Shown here: positions 8,583 to 18,275 of the stretch, piece by piece
Layout: each line of letters opens with the position of its first letter
Position numbering within the stretch: position 1 is the stretch's first letter
Assembly (NCBI GenBank): GCA_017503075.1
Contig: JAFVTU010000005.1
Span: 1 to 64,000 of the forward strand
Source: Paludibacteraceae bacterium
GTDB lineage: Bacteria; Bacteroidota; Bacteroidia; Bacteroidales; Paludibacteraceae
Direction of reading: 5' to 3'
DNA: 64,000 bases
The notes under the pieces: model-generated
The model's input: the letters and a program-made list of their open reading frames with translations, nothing else
What the model was told of the DNA's origin: nothing
Database searches by the model: none
Position numbers and translations under genes: made by a program

Positions 8583-8936
8583 ATGGCAAATTCGAATATC
8601 GAGCTCAGTTTAATGGACGCTGAAGAGAAACAACAGTTAGAGTATATTTGGAACCTTATACCAGCAGAAGATCGCCAAGGTATGACCGAGGCGGATGTGC
8701 TAATGGTATTGGACTTGATGGACGATTATCTCGTATCACAGGGGTTACTGCAAGAGGAAGATAATACCGATGAGGTTACCTACTTGGAAGGTGAGATTGA
8801 TGAGACCGAGCAACTAAACTACCTCTTGGAGCAGACCAAAGAGCTGGGACGTCCTTTGACGAGCGAGCAATTACAACTCATCATGGATGGTGAACTGCAA
8901 TACGGTATTGAGCAAGGCTACTACGAAGAGGAATAA
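8583..8936 (+). CDS. Small acidic protein of unknown function
   Basis: 117 residues, very acidic (many Glu/Asp), no membrane segment or signal peptide. The predicted helices include LMVLDLMDDYL and LNYLLEQTKEL; the C-terminus ends in YYEEE. I do not recognise the family. It has a strong promoter, and its stop codon is directly followed by the recN ATG with no gap, so translation is probably coupled. That suggests, but does not show, a role near DNA repair. Confidence 0.75.
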   Translation: MANSNIELSLMDAEEKQQLEYIWNLIPAEDRQGMTEADVLMVLDLMDDYLVSQGLLQEEDNTDEVTYLEGEIDETEQLNYLLEQTKELGRPLTSEQLQLIMDGELQYGIEQGYYEEE

Positions 8937-10535
8937 ATGCTTACCCATCTTCACATACGCAACTACGCTCTGATCTCCCATTTGGATATTGATTTTCATG
9001 AGGGGTTCTCTGTGATGACTGGTGAGACGGGTGCAGGTAAGAGTATCATTCTTGGTGCGCTTAATCTCGTTATGGGTGCACGTGCCGATATTAAAAGCAT
9101 CACCGAGGGCGAAGATAAATGTATTATAGAGGCTATATTCGCGCCTGTGGCGCGAGAGGACGGCAGCAACGCTGCCTACAGTTTAGAGGACGCTCCTTCG
9201 GAGCTACAGTTTAGAGGCAAGGAGATTATCATCCGTCGTGAGCTGAGTGCCAGTGGTCGTTCGCGGTCGTTTGTAAATGACGAAGTAGTCACTCAAGCCG
9301 AATTGAAGGCCCTAGCACGAGAATTGATCGACATTCATTCGCAGCACGAGAGTCTGATGATAGGCGACGACCTTTTTCAGATACAAATAGTAGATTCCAT
9401 ATCGGGCAATCATACCGAGCGTGAAGCATATAACCAAGCATATAACACCTACCAACAAGCTACTGCAGCTTTGCGTGAGGCACAAGCCCTCGCCAAGAAA
9501 GCGCAAGCCGATGCAGACTATATGCAATGGCAATACAACCAGCTGGCAGACGCACAATTGATAGCAGGTGAAATAGAAGGATTAGAGGAAGAGGAATACC
9601 GACTGTCACATGCCGAGGAAATACAAGCCTCATTGGCACAAGCCTTGCAGCTGTTGGATAGCGACAATGGTGCGCTGTCTTTGATTCACTCTACTCGACT
9701 TTCTGATGCAAATACAACTTTGGCAGAGCGTCTAGATAGCGTAGAGATTGAACTCAAGGATATTGTATCCGATATACAACGTTTATACAATCAAACGGAG
9801 CGCGACCCTATGCGTTTGGAACAAGTGCAAGAGCGATTGAGCATGCTGCAAACGCTAATGAAGAAGCACCACGTACAGACTATAGAAGAACTGATAGCCT
9901 TGCGCGAAGATTTGGAAAAGCAAGTGCAACGATTGGAGAACATGGATGAGGAGTTGAGTCTATTGGAAGATAAAGCGAATGAGGCAAAAAAGCGATTAGA
10001 AGAGGTCGCTGCGCAACTAACTCTATCGCGAAAAAGTGTGTGCGAGAAAATTGCTAAGCACTTGGTAGAGGATATGGTGCGTTTAGGCGTACCGCATGCC
10101 AACGTGGCAGTGGATATCCAACCAACAGAAGACTTCACTGAGACAGGCAAAGATAATGTGCAGTTTATGTTCGCTGCCAACCTTAACCAGTCGCTTCGCC
10201 ACGTAGCGGAAGTGGCTTCTGGTGGTGAAATCAGCCGATTGATGCTGTGTATCAAAGCATTGATTGCTAGCAGCAACGGATTGCCAACTATCATTTTTGA
10301 TGAGATTGACACAGGTGTCAGCGGTGCGATAGCTAGTCAAATGGGAGAGATTATGCGTCAAATGTCAATATCCCGACAAATAATTGCCATTACCCACCTC
10401 CCCCAAGTAGCAGCGCGAAGTGAACATCATTATTTGGTTTACAAAGCAGATACAGCTACTCGCACCGAAACACATATTCGCGCACTCACAGTTAAAGAAC
10501 ACAAAGCAGAGATTGAAAAAATGCGCGAGATATAA
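8937..10535 (+). CDS. recN: DNA repair protein RecN
   Basis: An SMC-like ATPase acting in double-strand-break repair. The Walker A motif is GETGAGKSI (about residues 29-37), coiled-coil arms span roughly 150-370, and the signature segment ASGGEISRLML and Walker B TIIFDEIDTGVSG lie near 425-465. Two oddities: residues ~67-93 (APVAREDG...LQFRG) are encoded by three palindromic repeat units, and the C-terminus stops at EIEKMREI, about 20 residues shorter than usual after the conserved ITHLPQVAA motif. The start directly follows the upstream stop. It heads a likely operon with rarA and dnaE. Confidence 0.93.
   Translation: MLTHLHIRNYALISHLDIDFHEGFSVMTGETGAGKSIILGALNLVMGARADIKSITEGEDKCIIEAIFAPVAREDGSNAAYSLEDAPSELQFRGKEIIIRRELSASGRSRSFVNDEVVTQAELKALARELIDIHSQHESLMIGDDLFQIQIVDSISGNHTEREAYNQAYNTYQQATAALREAQALAKKAQADADYMQWQYNQLADAQLIAGEIEGLEEEEYRLSHAEEIQASLAQALQLLDSDNGALSLIHSTRLSDANTTLAERLDSVEIELKDIVSDIQRLYNQTERDPMRLEQVQERLSMLQTLMKKHHVQTIEELIALREDLEKQVQRLENMDEELSLLEDKANEAKKRLEEVAAQLTLSRKSVCEKIAKHLVEDMVRLGVPHANVAVDIQPTEDFTETGKDNVQFMFAANLNQSLRHVAEVASGGEISRLMLCIKALIASSNGLPTIIFDEIDTGVSGAIASQMGEIMRQMSISRQIIAITHLPQVAARSEHHYLVYKADTATRTETHIRALTVKEHKAEIEKMREI
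9136..9217 (+). repeat. Three palindromic repeat units in frame inside recN
   Basis: Palindromes GCGCCtgtGGCGC, GGCAGcaacGCTGCC and GCTCCttcGGAGC, joined by near-constant linkers (GAGAGGAC, TACAGTTTAGAGGAC, TACAGTTTAGAGG). About 27 codons, no stop. Confidence 0.8.
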
Positions 10536-10561
10536 CCCCAACTCTAAACACTAAATACCAC

Positions 10562-11866
10562 ATGCTACCTTTAGCAGAGCGATTGCGTCCAAAGACGCTT
10601 AATGAATATATAGGTCAAAAACACCTCGTAGGAGAAGGAGCAATCCTTCGCCAGATGATAGAAAATGGCAATCTATCGTCGTTTATTTTGTGGGGACCTC
10701 CTGGCGTAGGTAAAACCACTCTAGCACGCATCATAGCTCACCAATTGGAACGTCCCTTTTACACCCTCTCCGCAGTTACTAGTGGTGTGAAAGAGGTGCG
10801 CGAAGTTATAGACAAAGCCAAACGCTATGCTACGATGAATAATGGGTTGTTTGGCGGAGGACAAGAAAGCAATACGCACGAAGGCGATAGGCGAGCAATA
10901 CTATTTATTGATGAGATTCATCGCTTCTCCAAGTCGCAGCAAGATAGCCTATTAGGAGCCGTGGAAGATGGTACAATCACGCTAATTGGAGCCACCACAG
11001 AGAACCCTTCGTTTGAGGTAATTACGCCGTTGCTAAGCCGCTGTCAAGTGTATGTACTAAAGTCACTAGAGAAAACAGATCTATTGGAATTGCTTAATCG
11101 CGCCTTAACCCAAGACGAACATATCCACAGCCTCGGCATCGAAATCAAAGAAACTGAAAGTATTCTTCGCTATTCGGGTGGTGACGCACGCAAGCTATTG
11201 AATATCATCGAATTGGTCACCAACTCGGGCGTTAAGGTGATTGACAACGAGACTGTCACTAAGCAATTGCAACAGAATCCTGTAGCCTATGACAAAGATG
11301 GCGAATTGCACTACGATATTATTTCCGCCTTTATCAAATCCATCCGCGGTAGCGCCCCTGACGCAGCACTATATTGGTTAGCGCGAATGATAGCTGCAGG
11401 CGAGGATCCTAAGTTTATTGCCCGCCGATTAGTCATCTCTGCGAGCGAGGATATTGGACTTGCTAATCCAAATGCTATGCTAGTAGCAAATGCATGCTTC
11501 GACACATTGCAGAAGATTGGTTGGCCAGAAGGACGTATTCCGTTGGCCATGGCAACAGTGTATCTTGCCACTTCGCAGAAGTCTAATTCCGCATACCTAG
11601 CCATCAATCAAGCATTGGAAATGGTTGAGAAAACGGGTAACCTGCCGGTACCTCTGCACCTGCGTAACGCTCCAACCAAGTTGATGGATGAGCTTGGTTA
11701 TGGAGATGGATATCAGTATGCACATGATTTTCCCAATCATTTTGTCAAACAGCAGTTTCTGCCCGATGCACTGCAAGGTACACGCTTTTGGCAAGCACAA
11801 GGCAGTCCACAGGAGCAGAAAATGGCAGATTGGATGAAATATCTCTGGGAAGAAGAAAAGAAATAA
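10562..11866 (+). CDS. rarA: Replication-associated recombination protein A (MgsA/RarA)
   Basis: A 434-residue AAA+ ATPase of the clamp-loader group that acts at stalled replication forks. Walker A is GPPGVGKTT (about residue 47), Walker B is ILFIDEIHRF (about 118), sensor 1 is LIGATTENPSFE (about 140), and the C-terminal tetramerisation domain contains GWPEGRIPLAMATVYLA (about 320). The linker before Walker B (NNGLFGGGQESNTHEGDRR) is longer than I expect and might be another small insertion. Spacing of 26 bp from recN and 44 bp to dnaE suggests an operon. Confidence 0.93.
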   Translation: MLPLAERLRPKTLNEYIGQKHLVGEGAILRQMIENGNLSSFILWGPPGVGKTTLARIIAHQLERPFYTLSAVTSGVKEVREVIDKAKRYATMNNGLFGGGQESNTHEGDRRAILFIDEIHRFSKSQQDSLLGAVEDGTITLIGATTENPSFEVITPLLSRCQVYVLKSLEKTDLLELLNRALTQDEHIHSLGIEIKETESILRYSGGDARKLLNIIELVTNSGVKVIDNETVTKQLQQNPVAYDKDGELHYDIISAFIKSIRGSAPDAALYWLARMIAAGEDPKFIARRLVISASEDIGLANPNAMLVANACFDTLQKIGWPEGRIPLAMATVYLATSQKSNSAYLAINQALEMVEKTGNLPVPLHLRNAPTKLMDELGYGDGYQYAHDFPNHFVKQQFLPDALQGTRFWQAQGSPQEQKMADWMKYLWEEEKK

Positions 11867-11910
11867 ATTAACACCATACATTAATCCTAAAACTTAACAA
11901 CAATAAGATT

Positions 11911-14900
11911 ATGACGTTTACACATTTACATGTACACTCGCACTACTCCGTGCTTGACGGAATGAGCAAAGTGCCCGATTTGGTAGATAAATCTATCAAA
12001 CTAGGGATGCACGCGATAGCATTGACAGACCACGGCTGTATGTACGGCATCAAGGAGTTATTGGACTATTGCAAAAAAGCCAACAAGAAACTTAAAGAAA
12101 AAGCGCAAGAAGAAGGTACCGAATTTGTACCTTTCAAACCGATTGTAGGTGTAGAAGCATACTGCGCACGTCGTAGTCGTTTGCAACGTGACAAAGACCT
12201 GAAAGCAGTGAATGCAGAAGGCAAAGCATATATTGTGGACCAAAGTGGATGGCACCTGATATTGCTGGCAAAGAATATGCAGGGCTATCGCAATCTCTGC
12301 AAGATAGTTAGTGCCAGTTTTATGGAAGATAGTTATTATCGCCGTCCACGTATCGACCGGGATTTGCTAGAGCAATATCACGAGGGATTGATATGTTGCT
12401 CAGCATGCTTAGGTGGCGAATTACCTCAGAAAATCATGGAAGGGATGAGTTTAGAGGTCGCCGCTGATGCGGCTATAGGACGCCTTGACGGGCTATCGGA
12501 CGCTTCGCTATTGGATATGGGTGAGGCGACAAGATGGAAAGCCGCAGAGGAGACGATAGAGTGGTACAAAAATCTATTTGGAGAAGACTATTATATTGAG
12601 ATTCAGCGTCATCAAACCACCAAGCCAGGAGCAGACCAACATGTATATCAAGTGCAGCGCGAGGTGAATCCTGTATTGGTAGAATTGGCAAAAAAGCATG
12701 ATGTAAAGGTAGTAGCTACCAACGATGTGCACTTCGTAGAAGAAGAGCATGCCGAGGCACATGACCACTTGGTATGCGTAAGCACCAACCACTTTATCGA
12801 TGACGAGAATCGCATGCACTATACCAAGCAAGAATGGCTGAAATCACCTCAGGAAATGGAGGAGATTTTCAGTGACATTCCCGAAGCATTGGCAAATACA
12901 CAAGAGGTTGTAGATAAGGTGGAGGTGTACGACATTGACTCTGGACCTATCATGCCTAAATTCCCTATTCCTGAAGAGTTTGGTACAGAGGAGAGTTATC
13001 GCCAGAAATTCACCGAGCAAGACCTCTTTGAAGAATTCACACGCGATGAACATGGTAATGTGGTTCTTAGCGAGGATAAAGCCCACGAAAAGATTAAGAA
13101 ATTGGGCGGATATGACAAACTATACCGCATCAAACTGGAAGCAGATTACCTCGCCCATTTAGCATACAAAGGTGCACACGAACGCTACGGCGAGACACTG
13201 ACCGAAGAACAAGAAGAGCGTATTAAGTTCGAATTACACATCATGAAGACAATGGGTTTCCCAGGTTACTTCTTGATTGTGATGGACTTTATCCGTGCGG
13301 CCCGTGAGGAGTTGGGCGTAAGCGTAGGTCCTGGACGTGGTAGTGCTGCAGGTTCGGTGGTAGCATATTGCTTGCGTATCACCGACTTAGACCCATTGAA
13401 ATACGACTTACTGTTCGAGCGTTTCTTGAACCCCGACCGTATCTCTCTACCCGATATTGATACCGACTTTGACGATGCAGGTCGTGGTAAAGTGCTAGAT
13501 TGGGTGAGCGATAAATATGGTCACACGCAAGTGGCACATATCATCACCTACGGCACGATGGCTACCAAATCAGCCATTGCAGATGTGGGACGTGTACAGC
13601 GTATCCCGCTAGCACGCGTGAATGAAATCAAGGGTTATATTCCTGACCGCAGTTTCCCTGATAATATCAAAGATGAGAAAGGCAAGTCGCCAAAAGTCAA
13701 CCTAAAGAACTGCTATAGGTATGTGGATGAATTGCGCATGCTACTCAATGGCGATGAGCCACAGATACGCAACATGCTCACCTACGCAGCACAATTGGAA
13801 GATACTATTCGCCAAGTGGGTGTACACGCATGCGGTGTAATTATTGGTGCAGATGATTTGACGAAGTTTGCTCCGCTGAGTACGGTAGAAGATAAAACTA
13901 GCGGTAAACGCGTGTTGGTAACAGAATATGATGGCCACGTGGTGGAAAGTGTGGGGTTGATTAAGATGGACTTCCTTGGACTGAAGACATTGACCATCAT
14001 CAAGGAGTGCTTGCAAAATATCTCCAAAGCACATGGCATCAACATTGATATTGACCATATCCCTATTGATGATGCCGATACCTACAAGCTCTTCCAAGAA
14101 GGAAAGACAGTGGGTGTATTTCAGTTTGAGTCTGCAGGTATGCGCAAGTATATGAAGGAGCTCAAACCTACCGTGATTGGTGACCTTATCGCCATGAACG
14201 CACTCTATCGCCCAGGACCTATGGATTATATTCCGCAGTTTATCCGTCGTAAACATGGATTAGAACCAGTGACCTATGATATCCCTATAATGGAGAAATA
14301 TCTAAAGGACACCTATGGTGTGACGGTATATCAAGAGCAGGTGATGTTGCTTTCCCGTCTGTTGGCTAACTTTACCCGCGGCGAGAGTGACCAATTGCGT
14401 AAGGCGATGGGTAAGAAGATCATGGCGATGTTGGCAGAACTGAAACCAAAATTTATCAATGGTGGCAAGAGCAATGGCCATGATGAAAAGATTCTGGAGA
14501 AGATCTGGGCGGACTGGGAGAAGTTTGCATCGTATGCCTTCAACAAATCGCACGCAGCATGCTATTCGTGGGTAGCATATCAAACAGCATATCTGAAAGC
14601 CCACTACCCTGCCGAATTTATGGCAGCCAACTTGACCGTTGCGAAAGATGACATCAAGGATGTGACGAAATTCATGGACGAGTGTAAGGCGATGAAGATT
14701 TCGGTACTCGCACCCGATGTAAATGAATCGGAGATGAACTTCACCGTCAATAGCAAGGGGGATGTACGCTTTGGATTGGGTGGCGTGAAAGGTGTAGGTG
14801 AAGGCGCCGTAGAAGCCATTATCAAAGAGCGTGAGAAGAATGGCAAGTACAAAGACCTATTTGACTTCTTAGAGCGTGTGAACCTACAAGCATGCAACCG

Positions 14901-15915
14901 CAAAACAGTAGAGAGTTTGGCATTGGCTGGGGCATTTGACTGCTTCGAAGGATTCTATCGAGAGCAATTGTTTGGTACGAACGCCAAAGGTGAAAATATG
15001 TTGGAAGTGGTGATGCGTTATGGCAACCGCTATCAACAAGACAAGCAAGAACAGTCAATTACATTATTTGACGGTTTTGGCGGATTAGGAATAGAAGTGC
15101 AGCGCCCAGAGTTGCCCGTTGTACCACGCTGGACAGCCATCGAACGCCTCAACAAAGAGAAAGAACTAATCGGTATATTCCTCTCGGCTCACCCGCTGGA
15201 TGAATGGGAATTTGAAGTGCGCGAAATGTGTAATATCACAGCCGAAGAGATGCACCAATTCGAGGCATGGAGTTCGCCAACAGCACGTAATACTTCTACC
15301 GCACAAGATGACGAGAGCGATGAAGAAAATGAAAAAATAGAGAAACTAACTCCTAATCAGTGGATTGAGAAGCGTGCAGGACAGCCATTGCATTTGGGTG
15401 GAATCATTGTGGCAGCAGAAGATCGTATGTCACAAAAAGGTAATCCTTGGGGAAAATATACCATTGAAGACTATACCGGTAGTTATCAATTTAGTGCATT
15501 TGGCGAAACATATCAGCGATTTGCTGCACTACTCAAACCTAATGTGTACGTATATATAACTGGTGTCATACAGCAAAGAGGTGCACATATGAAATGGTTT
15601 AAACCAAAGCCAGCAGAAGAGGCCGAATATGAATTTGCACTGCAACAAGTACAACTGATACAAGATGCACAGAAGGATTTGCAAAGTATTACGTTACAAA
15701 TACCAATTGAGAACGTACAACCAGACTTGATTGATTCTTTGACAGAAATGGATCAACAATATCCTGGTAATACACCATTGCATATTCAGATATTTGACAC
15801 CATCAAGCAGAATGTAATTACTTTTAACGCGACACCTATTCAAATGAATCACACTTTCTATAATTGGTTGAAAGAACTACAAACTGATGAAACGTTACAA
15901 TACAAAGTGAATTAA
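11911..15915 (+). CDS. dnaE: DNA polymerase III subunit alpha
   Basis: The replicative polymerase catalytic subunit, 1334 residues. The N-terminal PHP domain begins HLHVHSHYSVLDG (residues 5-17). The catalytic core shows GPGRGSAAGS (about 472) and PDIDTDF (about 514, two of the metal-binding aspartates). The helix-hairpin-helix and OB-fold regions follow (FGLGGVKGVGEGA about 955; OB near 1150-1230). Residues ~179-204, in the PHP domain before WYKNLFGEDYYIEIQRH, are encoded by palindromic repeat units and are not expected in homologues. A terminator overlaps the stop codon. Confidence 0.96.
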   Translation: MTFTHLHVHSHYSVLDGMSKVPDLVDKSIKLGMHAIALTDHGCMYGIKELLDYCKKANKKLKEKAQEEGTEFVPFKPIVGVEAYCARRSRLQRDKDLKAVNAEGKAYIVDQSGWHLILLAKNMQGYRNLCKIVSASFMEDSYYRRPRIDRDLLEQYHEGLICCSACLGGELPQKIMEGMSLEVAADAAIGRLDGLSDASLLDMGEATRWKAAEETIEWYKNLFGEDYYIEIQRHQTTKPGADQHVYQVQREVNPVLVELAKKHDVKVVATNDVHFVEEEHAEAHDHLVCVSTNHFIDDENRMHYTKQEWLKSPQEMEEIFSDIPEALANTQEVVDKVEVYDIDSGPIMPKFPIPEEFGTEESYRQKFTEQDLFEEFTRDEHGNVVLSEDKAHEKIKKLGGYDKLYRIKLEADYLAHLAYKGAHERYGETLTEEQEERIKFELHIMKTMGFPGYFLIVMDFIRAAREELGVSVGPGRGSAAGSVVAYCLRITDLDPLKYDLLFERFLNPDRISLPDIDTDFDDAGRGKVLDWVSDKYGHTQVAHIITYGTMATKSAIADVGRVQRIPLARVNEIKGYIPDRSFPDNIKDEKGKSPKVNLKNCYRYVDELRMLLNGDEPQIRNMLTYAAQLEDTIRQVGVHACGVIIGADDLTKFAPLSTVEDKTSGKRVLVTEYDGHVVESVGLIKMDFLGLKTLTIIKECLQNISKAHGINIDIDHIPIDDADTYKLFQEGKTVGVFQFESAGMRKYMKELKPTVIGDLIAMNALYRPGPMDYIPQFIRRKHGLEPVTYDIPIMEKYLKDTYGVTVYQEQVMLLSRLLANFTRGESDQLRKAMGKKIMAMLAELKPKFINGGKSNGHDEKILEKIWADWEKFASYAFNKSHAACYSWVAYQTAYLKAHYPAEFMAANLTVAKDDIKDVTKFMDECKAMKISVLAPDVNESEMNFTVNSKGDVRFGLGGVKGVGEGAVEAIIKEREKNGKYKDLFDFLERVNLQACNRKTVESLALAGAFDCFEGFYREQLFGTNAKGENMLEVVMRYGNRYQQDKQEQSITLFDGFGGLGIEVQRPELPVVPRWTAIERLNKEKELIGIFLSAHPLDEWEFEVREMCNITAEEMHQFEAWSSPTARNTSTAQDDESDEENEKIEKLTPNQWIEKRAGQPLHLGGIIVAAEDRMSQKGNPWGKYTIEDYTGSYQFSAFGETYQRFAALLKPNVYVYITGVIQQRGAHMKWFKPKPAEEAEYEFALQQVQLIQDAQKDLQSITLQIPIENVQPDLIDSLTEMDQQYPGNTPLHIQIFDTIKQNVITFNATPIQMNHTFYNWLKELQTDETLQYKVN
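12447..12520 (+). repeat. Palindromic repeat units in frame inside dnaE
   Basis: TTTAGAGGTC-GCCGCtgatGCGGC-TATA, then GGAC-GCCttgacGGGC-TATC, then GGAC-GCttcGC-TATTGGATATGG. The linkers match both the recN and the recQ copies. It encodes SLEVAADAAIGRLDGLSDAS and LLDMG. Confidence 0.8.
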
Positions 15916-15947
15916 TCAAAAAGCCCGATATTGGGCTTTTTGATTAA
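15912..15947 (+). terminator. Terminator after dnaE
   Basis: Perfect stem TTAATCAAAAAGCCC / GGGCTTTTTGATTAA around GATATT; it includes the dnaE stop codon and is T-rich at the end. Confidence 0.85.
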
Positions 15948-16018
15948 TTTGCAACTATTTCAATGGGGAGGGAGTTTTAAGGTTATAAAGTTTGACCATT
16001 GTGGCAACAACAAAAAAA

Positions 16019-16040
16019 GAGAAACTCAATCGAGTTTCTC
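16019..16040 (-). terminator. Terminator of tRNA-Pro
   Basis: Stem GAGAAACTC/GAGTTTCTC with a 4-base loop, followed on the minus strand by a run of T (16012-16018). It lies 10 bp past the tRNA 3' end. Confidence 0.8.
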
Positions 16041-16050
16041 TTTTGGTTAG

Positions 16051-16125
16051 TCGGGATGGCGAGATTCGAACTCACGACCTCCTGCTCCCAAAGCAGGCAT
16101 TCTAACCGGGCTGAACTACATCCCG
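16051..16125 (-). tRNA. tRNA-Pro (anticodon UGG)
   Basis: A 75-nt cloverleaf on the minus strand. The acceptor stem pairs CGGGATG with CATCCCG; the anticodon stem-loop is CCTGC-TTTGGGA-GCAGG with anticodon TGG; the T-arm contains GTTCGAATC. CCA is not encoded. It has its own promoter (16151-16181) and terminator. Confidence 0.95.
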
Positions 16126-16150
16126 CACACTTCCTTTTCGAAAGCGGGTG

Positions 16151-16181
16151 CAAAGGTACTGCTTTTTTTTGAAATAACCAA
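16151..16181 (-). promoter_or_regulatory. Promoter for tRNA-Pro
   Basis: Minus strand: TACCTTTG (complement of 16151-16158), 20-bp spacer, TTG (complement of 16179-16181). Confidence 0.8.
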
Positions 16182-16241
16182 ATATTTTTGAAAAAAAATG
16201 CATTTTTTCGTATTTTTCTTTCATATTCCGTTTTTTTTTCG

Positions 16242-16249
16242 TAATTTTG
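16242..16249 (+). promoter_or_regulatory. Probable -7 box for yidC
   Basis: TAATTTTG followed by C, 69 bp before the yidC ATG. No TTG is found at the usual spacing (TTT instead), so this call is weaker than the others. Confidence 0.5.
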
Positions 16250-16317
16250 CATGTTTTTTGGTGTCTAAAAACATCTTTGTAACATTTACAATTAAAAAAA
16301 TTAACCCTATTATATAT

Positions 16318-18240
16318 ATGGATAAGAACACGTGGATTGGTTTTGGCTTAATAGCCGCAATAATTATTGGATTTTCATTTATTAATCGTCCCTCTAAGGA
16401 GGAGCTGGCAGAGCGTCAGCGCATGCAGGACTCTATAGCTGCTATACGCGCCATGGAGCAAGAGGCAATATTGCTATCAGAAAAATTAGCTGCTGAGCAG
16501 GCACAAACTCAAAATGTGACTACACCAGAGAGCGCAGAAGCATTAGCAGAACAAGTGGCAGCCTTATATGGTCCGTTTGCCCCATCTGCTCTAGGCGAAG
16601 AGGGTACTATTACCATAGAAAACGAGAAAGTGCGTTTAGCAATTGCCCTACGCGGTGGTCGCATAGCAAAAGCTGAACTCAAAGAATATAAGGCCTACGG
16701 AGATAGTATCAACAATCTCTGTCTTTTCCAAGGCGAAGAGAGCCACCTCAGCTTTACGCTCATTACCAACAATAGCCGTATTCTCTCCACCGAGAACCTC
16801 TATTTTACTGTTGTTAGCCAAAGTACCGACAACGAAGGTACTACCACTCTAGCGATGCGCCTCAATACGAATATTGAGGACTGCTATATGGACTTCGTAT
16901 ATACCTTAGCTGCAGATGATTACATGGTGGATATGAGTATTCATCCACACAATATGCAATGGGCTTTGGCGCAAAATATGTCGTCGTTGGAAATGCAATG
17001 GAACCAACTCATCCCACAACAAGAGAAAGGACGTAAGTTTGAAGAGAAATACGCACAACTTCAATACATGTTTGTAGGCGGCGATATCGAGAAACTCTCC
17101 GAAATGAAAGCTGACCGAGCAAAAGAGTCTGCTCGACTAAAGTGGATTGCTTACAAAGATCAGTTCTTCTCAACCGTGTTAATTGCGGGTGATGCGTTCG
17201 AATCCACACAAATGGAGTCCACTCCGCTGAACGCACTGAGCCGTCATATCAAAGAGTATAAAACCACGGCAAGCTTGCCCTTTGACATCATTGGCAAAAA
17301 GAATGTGGATTTGAAGTACTATTTCGGTCCTAACCACTACAACACACTCAAAGCCTATGACAAGGATGTGGAAAAGAGCGAAAGATTGCACCTCAACGAA
17401 TTGGTGCCACTAGGTTGGAAGATTGTAGCCTGGATTAACAAGGCACTGGTAATTCCCATGTTTGACCTCTTCAGTTCGTGGGGATTGCATATCGGTGTTG
17501 TGATTCTGCTGATGACTTTGGTAATCAAACTCATCATCTTGCCATTTGTGTTTGCATCGTATAAATCAAGCGCAAAAATGCGTGTACTGAAGCCACAACT
17601 TGATGAGATAAACGAGAAATACCCACCAGAGAAGATGCAAGAGCGTCAGCAAGCGACCATGGCATTGTACCAGAAAGCAGGTGTAAGCCCAATGTCGGGC
17701 TGTCTGCCAATGCTCTTCCAATTCCCTGTATTGATGGCTATGTTCTGGTTCTTGCCAACTGCTATTGAGTTGCGTGGTCAATCATTATTTTGGGCAGACG
17801 ATTTATCCACCTATGATGCTATAATCACGTGGAACACCTCAATTCCTATTTTTGGTACGCACTTGAGTCTTTTCTGCTTGCTGATGACTATAGTAAATAT
17901 CATATATACTCATATTACAATGCAATCTCAAGCAGGCGGTCAAGAGATGAAGATGATGAAATGGATGATGTATCTCATGCCGCTGATGTTCCTTTTCTTC
18001 TTCAACGACTACGCCGCAGGCTTGAGCTACTACTATTTCGTGAGCCTCTTAATGACCATTCTTCAAACCATGATTTTCCGTTGGGCAATAGACGACAAGA
18101 AAGTGCTGGCAGAGATGGAAGCCAATGCCAAGAAGAAAGGCAATCAGAAGAAGTCAGGTTTCGCAGCGCGTCTTGAGGCTATGCAACGTGAACAACAGCG
18201 TTTGGCACGTGAGAATGCGAAAGCGCAGATGAGACGATAA
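16318..18240 (+). CDS. yidC: Membrane protein insertase YidC
   Basis: A 640-residue inner-membrane insertase that works with or without SecYEG. The N-terminal membrane anchor (WIGFGLIAAIIIGFSF) leads to a large periplasmic domain (about 60-350). The conserved insertase core follows: LVIPMFDLFSSWGLHIGVVI, MRVLKPQLDEINEKYP, then the hairpin and VSPMSGCLPMLFQFPVLMAM. A basic C-terminal tail (MEANAKKKGNQKK) probably touches the ribosome. The ATG at 16318 is chosen because the upstream ATG (16198) precedes the promoter and its N-terminus is Phe-rich noise. Confidence 0.96.
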   Translation: MDKNTWIGFGLIAAIIIGFSFINRPSKEELAERQRMQDSIAAIRAMEQEAILLSEKLAAEQAQTQNVTTPESAEALAEQVAALYGPFAPSALGEEGTITIENEKVRLAIALRGGRIAKAELKEYKAYGDSINNLCLFQGEESHLSFTLITNNSRILSTENLYFTVVSQSTDNEGTTTLAMRLNTNIEDCYMDFVYTLAADDYMVDMSIHPHNMQWALAQNMSSLEMQWNQLIPQQEKGRKFEEKYAQLQYMFVGGDIEKLSEMKADRAKESARLKWIAYKDQFFSTVLIAGDAFESTQMESTPLNALSRHIKEYKTTASLPFDIIGKKNVDLKYYFGPNHYNTLKAYDKDVEKSERLHLNELVPLGWKIVAWINKALVIPMFDLFSSWGLHIGVVILLMTLVIKLIILPFVFASYKSSAKMRVLKPQLDEINEKYPPEKMQERQQATMALYQKAGVSPMSGCLPMLFQFPVLMAMFWFLPTAIELRGQSLFWADDLSTYDAIITWNTSIPIFGTHLSLFCLLMTIVNIIYTHITMQSQAGGQEMKMMKWMMYLMPLMFLFFFNDYAAGLSYYYFVSLLMTILQTMIFRWAIDDKKVLAEMEANAKKKGNQKKSGFAARLEAMQREQQRLARENAKAQMRR

Positions 18241-18275
18241 AGTAATTTTGAATTATAAATTTTGAATTTTGAATT

